A DNA stretch of 27,852 nt from the NCBI GenBank assembly GCA_034112085.1, contig JAWUWD010000067.1, positions 1 to 27,852 on the forward strand. The letters are read 5' to 3'. The DNA is from JAWUWD01 sp034112085. Lineage in GTDB: Bacteria; Bacteroidota; Bacteroidia; Cytophagales; Cyclobacteriaceae. A model generated the notes under the pieces. The model was not told the DNA's origin, searched no databases, and saw only the letters and a program-made list of their open reading frames with translations. Of the stretch, positions 23,026 through 27,852 are shown in pieces; the stretch's first letter is position 1, and every line of letters begins with the position of its first letter. The position numbers and the translations under genes were made by a program.

Positions 23026-24750
23026 CTACTGGCTGTCAGTGCTCTTAGGATTCATTAACAACATTTTACGATGCATTAATTTTCCTTTGTGAGAATTCGG
23101 GATAATAATACGGAAAACACTTCCAAATCCGATTTCAGATTCAACTTCAATTTCACCACGAAGTTGGGCCATAGCTTCCTTGACCAAAAACAATCCAAGA
23201 CCTGCCCCTGTGGATATATGTGATGCCTTAAAAAACATAGTGAAGATTTCATTCAGATAAGAAGCCCCTATCCCTATACCATTGTCTGCGACTTCTAAAG
23301 TCACTTGCTCACTTTCAACAGCGATGATTATGCGTATAAATGGTAAAGCCTTATTCACATCATGAAACTGCAGGGCATTGTCAATAAGTTTTGTGAGAAT
23401 AGTTTTCATTCTTTTGATATCGATAAAGAATACTGCTTCTCCCTTTACGGCTATTTCCATTCTTATTTTATGAAAAGCGTCATGGTCACTCTGACCATTC
23501 CATATTTCCCAGGCCAAACGCTTAAAATCAATCCGCTGACTATCCAAATGCTGATAGGCACTTATCGAATACGTCATAATATCCTTTATAGTCTTATCAA
23601 GCTTATTGGCGCTTTTTTCTATTTTGGAAATATAGTCCCTCACGGTTTCGTCCTTAATTTCCATGCGCATTATCTGCACTAAACCCATTATGGTAGTGAT
23701 AGGAGAGCGCAAATCATGAGAAGTGCTGTATAGGAATTTCTCCATTTGACCGTTTACTTTTTCAAATAGAAGTGTTTGTGTTTCCTTTTCTACCATGAGC
23801 TCATTGAGCGTTAGTAGATTATCAGCCTGCTCTTCATTCAATTTTTTTAATTCTTCCTCTCGTTCGATCAGATCAGTTATCACGTATCGAACACCAATGT
23901 ACTTTATAGGCTGTCCGTCAGACCCTAGAACGGGCGAGATTACGGCATCTTCCCAATAGGCACTGCCATCCTTTTTCCGATTTTTCAAAATACCTCGGAA
24001 AGTCTTGCCTGATTTTAGGGTTGTCCATAAATCATCAAAGAAAGGCACGGGCGTATCCTGATGACGAAACATACTATGGGGCTGGCCAATACATTCCTCT
24101 CTGGTGTACTGTGACAGTTCACACATGAGGTCATTCACGTAAGTGATATTTCCATTTAAGTCCAATTCAGAAACTACACACGAAACATTGACAAGATTTA
24201 TTCTGGCGTCTAATTCACGGTGTAATTCAGCCAAAGAATCAACGACTACTTTTTGCGCTGATATATCCTTAATAAATATGGTGTGCTCTAAGTCCGCTCC
24301 TTTTCTCTTTTTCACAACAGAAAAATCAATCCAAAATTTAGATCCATCTTTCTTAGTGGCTTCCAGTTCTTGGTTGGTCTCGACTGCCTGCTGGGCTGCG
24401 TTTAGCTCACTGGACTTAAAAAAAAGGCTATAGTTCCCCTTGTGTCTTTGGGGCATTAGTATCTTCACATTTAGCCCCAACAGATCACCTGGCAGATAAC
24501 CGAACATAGAAGTTGCCGCCTTGTTGCAAAATATTATGATACGATTATTATCTATTTTGATCACCCCATCTTTAGCTTCCATCAAGACATCGTGATTGTA
24601 ATCAATGGTTTGCCTCAAGTTGAGAACTTGCCCTTGAAGTTGTGCGATCAGCGATGCCTGAGAGTCTTCTAAAGATGACTGCTTTCTCAAACTCATTTGA
24701 GTGCCCCCCTCCTGCTCATTAGTACGATTCCTTTCATGATGATGACCCAT
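23026..24750 (-). CDS. PAS-PAS sensor histidine kinase
   Basis: 574 residues, no membrane helix, so soluble. The first PAS (about 50-165) resembles FixL-type sensors (DGVIKIDNNR, GLNVKILMP, KDGSKFWIDFSV). The second (about 186-295) resembles Aer-type PAS domains (YVNDLMCELSQYTREECIGQPHS cut by short variants, KDGSAYWEDAVISPV). A coiled helix leads to HisKA with His345 (YSTSHDLRSP) and HATPase_c (N-box around Asn458, DNGIG at 489-493, GAGLGL at 515-520). All kinase motifs look intact. It stands 139 bp upstream of the chemosensory operon in the same direction, so it may share its regulation. No cognate receiver is adjacent. The start is ambiguous: ATG 24750 follows GGAGG, and a second in-frame ATG at 24696 also has an AGGAGG upstream. 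Confidence 0.92.
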   Translation of the reverse strand: MGHHHERNRTNEQEGGTQMSLRKQSSLEDSQASLIAQLQGQVLNLRQTIDYNHDVLMEAKDGVIKIDNNRIIIFCNKAATSMFGYLPGDLLGLNVKILMPQRHKGNYSLFFKSSELNAAQQAVETNQELEATKKDGSKFWIDFSVVKKRKGADLEHTIFIKDISAQKVVVDSLAELHRELDARINLVNVSCVVSELDLNGNITYVNDLMCELSQYTREECIGQPHSMFRHQDTPVPFFDDLWTTLKSGKTFRGILKNRKKDGSAYWEDAVISPVLGSDGQPIKYIGVRYVITDLIEREEELKKLNEEQADNLLTLNELMVEKETQTLLFEKVNGQMEKFLYSTSHDLRSPITTIMGLVQIMRMEIKDETVRDYISKIEKSANKLDKTIKDIMTYSISAYQHLDSQRIDFKRLAWEIWNGQSDHDAFHKIRMEIAVKGEAVFFIDIKRMKTILTKLIDNALQFHDVNKALPFIRIIIAVESEQVTLEVADNGIGIGASYLNEIFTMFFKASHISTGAGLGLFLVKEAMAQLRGEIEVESEIGFGSVFRIIIPNSHKGKLMHRKMLLMNPKSTDSQ

Positions 24751-24755
24751 ATTTT

Positions 24756-24760
24756 CCTCC
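24756..24760 (-). promoter_or_regulatory. Unusual Shine-Dalgarno site (GGAGG) before the PAS kinase
   Basis: GGAGG lies five bases before ATG 24750, within GGGGAGGAAAAT on the minus strand. Genes elsewhere in the window have A/T-rich leaders without such a site. A second AGGAGG (24713-24708) precedes the in-frame ATG at 24696, so either start may be used. Confidence 0.5.
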
Positions 24761-24955
24761 CCTATCTTAGTTCCTAGAAATTAGTATTACCTACTATCAC
24801 TTATGGCTATTACAAAAATGTAAAAAATAGGATTAGTTCACCATACAGGATTTTTGGGATTTTTTACACTGTGTATTTAACGAATTTAACTAAGTAGAAA
24901 TACGTATATGTGCATTTCACACCGAACGATTACTTCATGAGATTTCATATCACTT

Positions 24956-25051
24956 TGCATGGGCATGCATCAACAAACTGTGAACACAGTCGTTCGAAAC
25001 TCGAACTTAGAGGCTGAAGATAGGTTGGAGGTTATAGGTAGGCATATGCCT
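24956..25051. repeat. Group of four short inverted repeats in a 312-bp gap
   Basis: The gap 24751-25062 has no coding frame. Within it lie TGCAT / ATGCA (24956-24969), ACTGTG / CACAGT (24977-24990), GTTCGA / TCGAAC (24992-25006) and the perfect palindrome AGGCATATGCCT (25040-25051). An inverted repeat TTACA / TGTAA is at 24810-24823. None has a T-run. They follow the NarL-type regulator gene and precede the PAS kinase gene, so operators or 3'-end structures are both possible. Confidence 0.45.
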
Positions 25052-25062
25052 TTATCCGTGCT

Positions 25063-25707
25063 TTAAAAAATATTCAAATCGCTAAGTTTTCTTAACAATT
25101 CCATTGAATTTTTGGCATCTGCTTTGGACAGTAAGTTGGAGCGATGCGTTTCTACTGTTCTTGAACTGATAAATAGTTTTTTTGCGATTTCGTGGCTAGT
25201 CAAGCCCTCAGAAATTAATTTCACCACTTCCAACTCACGCGAGGTGAGTTTCACAAGCTGTTCCTTCTTGTTCTTTTTGGCACTCGAAGTATAATTTTTC
25301 ACAATCACCTGCTGCACCCGACTGCTATAATAACTTTCCCCTGCCAGCACATTTTTAACAGCATCAACAAGCTCTTCACTACTTTCACTCTTTACGACAT
25401 AACTCTTCACACCTATTTCAAGACATAGGCGAATATAATCTTCATCATCATACATGGAGAGAATTATAATCAATGCTGCCGGGTCAATATTTAATATTTC
25501 CTTGGCTGCTTCCATCCCTGATAGTTCGGGCATGGAAATATCAAGGATCACCAAATCTGGATTCAGGTTTTTAAACTTTTCCACGGCATCGAGTCCGTTT
25601 ACAGCTTCGCCTATGACCTCATATTCTTTCTTTTTCTTGAGCAAGATTTTTATTCCTTCACGAATCATCGCGTGGTCATCTGCTATTAAAATTTTCTGTT
25701 TTGTCAT
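25063..25707 (-). CDS. NarL/FixJ-family response regulator
   Basis: 214 residues. The receiver (about 5-120) has Asp10/Asp11, phospho-acceptor Asp56 (LVILDISMP), the LSM switch region and Lys106. A flexible linker follows, then a LuxR-type helix-turn-helix (about 152-210) with LTSRELEVVKLISEGLTSHE and the recognition helix ISSRTVETHRSNL. It should bind DNA as a dimer when phosphorylated. It sits four bases after the receiver-PAS kinase gene, its almost certain cognate. The HisKA_2 kinase upstream may feed into the same pathway. ATG 25707. Confidence 0.95.
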   Translation of the reverse strand: MTKQKILIADDHAMIREGIKILLKKKKEYEVIGEAVNGLDAVEKFKNLNPDLVILDISMPELSGMEAAKEILNIDPAALIIILSMYDDEDYIRLCLEIGVKSYVVKSESSEELVDAVKNVLAGESYYSSRVQQVIVKNYTSSAKKNKKEQLVKLTSRELEVVKLISEGLTSHEIAKKLFISSRTVETHRSNLLSKADAKNSMELLRKLSDLNIF

Positions 25708-25711
25708 ATTG

Positions 25712-27133
25712 CTAATTATCTAGAAAAGGTACTTTTGCCTCAATCAACCAACCCAATGCTTCCGTTTTGCCAATGCTTAATCTTCCTCCCATCATTTTTG
25801 CTCGATCAGACATGTTCGTCAAGCCATGACCTTCATCCATGTTATGATGATTTAATGCAGCTTTCTTATCGCCATCATCGTGAATGCTCAATAAGATGAC
25901 ATCCTTTTCCTTTTTTAGTGAGACGACAATATTCTTAGCATCTGCATGTTTAATCGCATTATTGATGGCCTCTTGCGCAATACGGTATAAGTTTATCTTT
26001 AGTTTATGGTTCATTGCTATCACCGTCCCTCCATTTTTGAAGGAAATACTTGACTTAAAATTCGGATCCAATTGTTCACATAATGACTTCAAACAAGTGC
26101 CTAAATCAAAATCATTTAACTTGGAAGGTAACAGATTTTCTGATATTCTGACGCACTCTTGAATAGCCTCATCAATAAGGGTATATAATCCTGACATACT
26201 TTTCTTAGCAGGAGCGATGACACTTGCATTCATCTTAATAGCATTAAGCATCTGACCTAAGCCATCATGAAGATCTCTAGCAATACGGCTTCTTTCATTC
26301 TCTTGACCTTGTATCAGTGCAGCTGTCTTTTCACGATCGGCATTTTTCAATAATTCTTCTTGCTGTCTTTTTTCAGTAATATCTCGGAAAGAAATAACCA
26401 GCCCATTCACATCGCTATTACCCGTGGATAGTAGACTCAGACTACTCTCCCCAATATAAATTTCAGATCCGTCTTTTGAGATAAGAGAAAGATTGGCGGG
26501 TAAAGAACTAACATGAAGCTCAGCAGAACACTGAATAGGATTTTCGAGTACTTCATTGGTGGTGGCATCCTTGAGATGTAATACATCACCAATAGGTTTA
26601 CCGATGATCTCTTCTTCATTGCGCTGCATAATTGCGCTTGCACTCGCATTATAAAAAGTGATACAGCAGTTGGTGTCTACAACTATTATCGCATCATTGA
26701 TGGAGTGTACTGCAGCCGTAAATCGTTGTTCACTTTGCCTTAACTTCAACTCCATCTCATGTTTATGGATGGCCATTTCAACGGTCGTAAAGACCGCGCG
26801 ATCTTCAAAAGGTTTGATCAAGAACCCATACGGTTGTGTAAGCTTGGCGCGCTTGATCGTGGCCTTATCACTCAAAGCACTAATGTAAATGATGGGAATA
26901 CCATACTTTTCCTTGATGATAGCAGCTGTCTCAATGCCATCCATATCCCCTTTGATCATGATATCCATGAGTACGAGTGATGGTTTTTCTTTGCTAAGGA
27001 CTTCAAGGGCTTCCTCACCAGAAGGACAACTATCCAGTACTTGATATCCCTCACTTTCTAATGTCGTTTTTAAGTGCAGGGCGACAATAAATGAATCCTC
27101 TACAATTAGTATTTTTGATTTGAGTATGTCCAT
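25712..27133 (-). CDS. Receiver-PAS-HisKA_3 hybrid sensor kinase
   Basis: 473 residues, soluble. It opens with a receiver (about 5-122; Asp12/13-type pair in LIVEDS, phospho-acceptor Asp57 in LVLMDIMIKGDMDG, Lys107 in FLIKPF), then a PAS domain (about 134-255, DAIIVVDTNCCITFYN), a helix and a HisKA_3 domain with His289 in ARDLHDGLGQ. The HATPase_c domain has AQEAINNAIKHA, DDGD and the GHGLTNM box. The kinase is of the NarX/DesK type and pairs with the NarL-type regulator four bases downstream. The N-terminal receiver means its activity can be set by another kinase, for which the HisKA_2 kinase upstream is the obvious candidate. Confidence 0.93.
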   Translation of the reverse strand: MDILKSKILIVEDSFIVALHLKTTLESEGYQVLDSCPSGEEALEVLSKEKPSLVLMDIMIKGDMDGIETAAIIKEKYGIPIIYISALSDKATIKRAKLTQPYGFLIKPFEDRAVFTTVEMAIHKHEMELKLRQSEQRFTAAVHSINDAIIVVDTNCCITFYNASASAIMQRNEEEIIGKPIGDVLHLKDATTNEVLENPIQCSAELHVSSLPANLSLISKDGSEIYIGESSLSLLSTGNSDVNGLVISFRDITEKRQQEELLKNADREKTAALIQGQENERSRIARDLHDGLGQMLNAIKMNASVIAPAKKSMSGLYTLIDEAIQECVRISENLLPSKLNDFDLGTCLKSLCEQLDPNFKSSISFKNGGTVIAMNHKLKINLYRIAQEAINNAIKHADAKNIVVSLKKEKDVILLSIHDDGDKKAALNHHNMDEGHGLTNMSDRAKMMGGRLSIGKTEALGWLIEAKVPFLDN

Positions 27134-27185
27134 GTTTTACAAATTTAAACTAAAATAATACACCCTATATTATAAAAAAATATCC

Positions 27186-27852
27186 CTACAATTTAAAAAG
27201 CAGTCTATAAACAGTCCCCTTCGTTCCTTCAATAATTACCTCAGCTTCCAGCTGTTTGAAGAATACATCCAACAACTTCATTCCGAAAGAATTGTGTTTC
27301 CCTGGCCGTATATCATCAGGGATGCCAGGACCGTTATCACTCATGACGAATTCTATTCCGTGACTTTTCTTGTGCAGGCTTAAACCAATATTGCATTCTG
27401 TAATATGGGCTTTATCCGCATGCTTGATAGAATTGGCAAAGAGCTCGGTCACAATCATACTGCAATTGATCGCCACATCTATAGAAACCATAATGGGGTC
27501 AATATCAATAGAAAGATTAACAGCAGCATGATCACTGGCATAAGCCACTTGCATATCTGACATAAGCTTAGAAAGATAGTTGTCAATATCCACTTCTTTT
27601 GTTGATTCTGTTTGCTGAAGTAGCGTCTCGTGAATCAGTGCAATGGAGTTGATTTTTTGCCTTGTTTCACTTAAAAAACTTTTGGTCAGCGAATTGGGCA
27701 TTCCAGTCATACGGATGTAGATGATACTCGAGATCAGTTGGAGATTATTCTTCACCCGATGATGAATCTCTTTCAACAAAGTTTCCTTTTCCTCATTGAT
27801 GAGAAGTAATTCTTTGTAGTTATTGGTCAATAACCGTTCGCCTAACTTCTCT
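27186..27852 (-). CDS. HisKA_2-type sensor histidine kinase, C-terminal part (cut by window edge)
   Basis: At least 221 residues. The frame stays open to base 27852, reading EKLGERLLTNNYKELL before the TTG that some callers would use as a start, so the real start lies outside the window. The visible part has a coiled helix, the HisKA_2 box with paired histidines (LLKEIHHRVKNNLQLISS), and an HATPase_c-like domain with VTELFANSIKHA, SDNGPGIPDD and NSFGMKLLDVF. Its sensor part is unseen. The next gene starts 52 bp downstream on the same strand, so the two kinases and the NarL-type regulator probably form one operon. A phosphorelay from this kinase to the receiver of the next is plausible. Confidence 0.88.
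   Translation of the reverse strand, partial: EKLGERLLTNNYKELLLINEEKETLLKEIHHRVKNNLQLISSIIYIRMTGMPNSLTKSFLSETRQKINSIALIHETLLQQTESTKEVDIDNYLSKLMSDMQVAYASDHAAVNLSIDIDPIMVSIDVAINCSMIVTELFANSIKHADKAHITECNIGLSLHKKSHGIEFVMSDNGPGIPDDIRPGKHNSFGMKLLDVFFKQLEAEVIIEGTKGTVYRLLFKL

Overview
The window looks like the chromosome of a Bacteroidota bacterium, most likely a Cytophagales-type organism. The DNA is AT-rich, most starts lack a Shine-Dalgarno sequence, and a few promoter candidates resemble the Bacteroidota TTTG/TAnnTTTG type. Typical protein architectures include a TonB-dependent receptor with a carboxypeptidase-regulatory-like N-terminus, a TolB-like/TPR/AraC regulator, and a TPR-membrane histidine kinase. 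Genus and species cannot be set from sequence reading alone. No tRNA, rRNA, CRISPR array or intact insertion sequence was seen.

Left part (1-3944): a minus-strand TPR sensor histidine kinase and a stand-alone receiver, separated and followed by AT-rich non-coding DNA. Next (3945-9910) is a plus-strand group: a TolB-like/TPR/AraC regulator, an NAD(P)-binding oxidoreductase, a TonB-dependent receptor and a secreted SYLF-domain protein. The oxidoreductase and receptor genes share a nearly identical leader that continues into their first codons, and a perfect 18-bp palindrome lies between regulator and oxidoreductase. From 9911 to 11233 the DNA is decayed or non-coding. It holds the C-terminal relic of a methionine aminopeptidase, a probable broken membrane-protein gene, several hairpins and one tiny lipoprotein gene.

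The centre (11234-22886, all minus) is a compact chemosensory operon. In transcription order it encodes an unknown 180-aa protein, a ParA-like ATPase, a soluble triple-PAS chemoreceptor, CheW, CheD, CheY, CheB, CheA, a CheC-like phosphatase, a membrane GAF-PAS-PAS protein, CheR and a TerB-like protein. Stop/start overlaps tie CheW to CheD, the CheC-like protein to the GAF-PAS protein, and that protein to CheR. The receptor has no membrane segment and sits beside a ParA ATPase, which resembles the TlpT/PpfA arrangement of Rhodobacter sphaeroides. I infer a cytoplasmic receptor array that is positioned or segregated by ParA, with methylation (CheR/CheB), deamidation (CheD) and dephosphorylation (CheC-like) feedback. 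The output is unknown: no flagellar, pilus or gliding genes are in the window.

The right part (23026-27852, minus) adds a PAS-PAS histidine kinase, whose second PAS resembles those of the receptor, and a three-gene two-component cluster: an HisKA_2-type kinase (cut by the window edge), a receiver-PAS-HisKA_3 kinase and a NarL-type response regulator. The window is dominated by signal transduction. The most interesting parts are the ParA-linked chemosensory operon with its unrecognised first gene, the output-less GAF-PAS protein inside it, and the duplicated leader in the plus-strand group.
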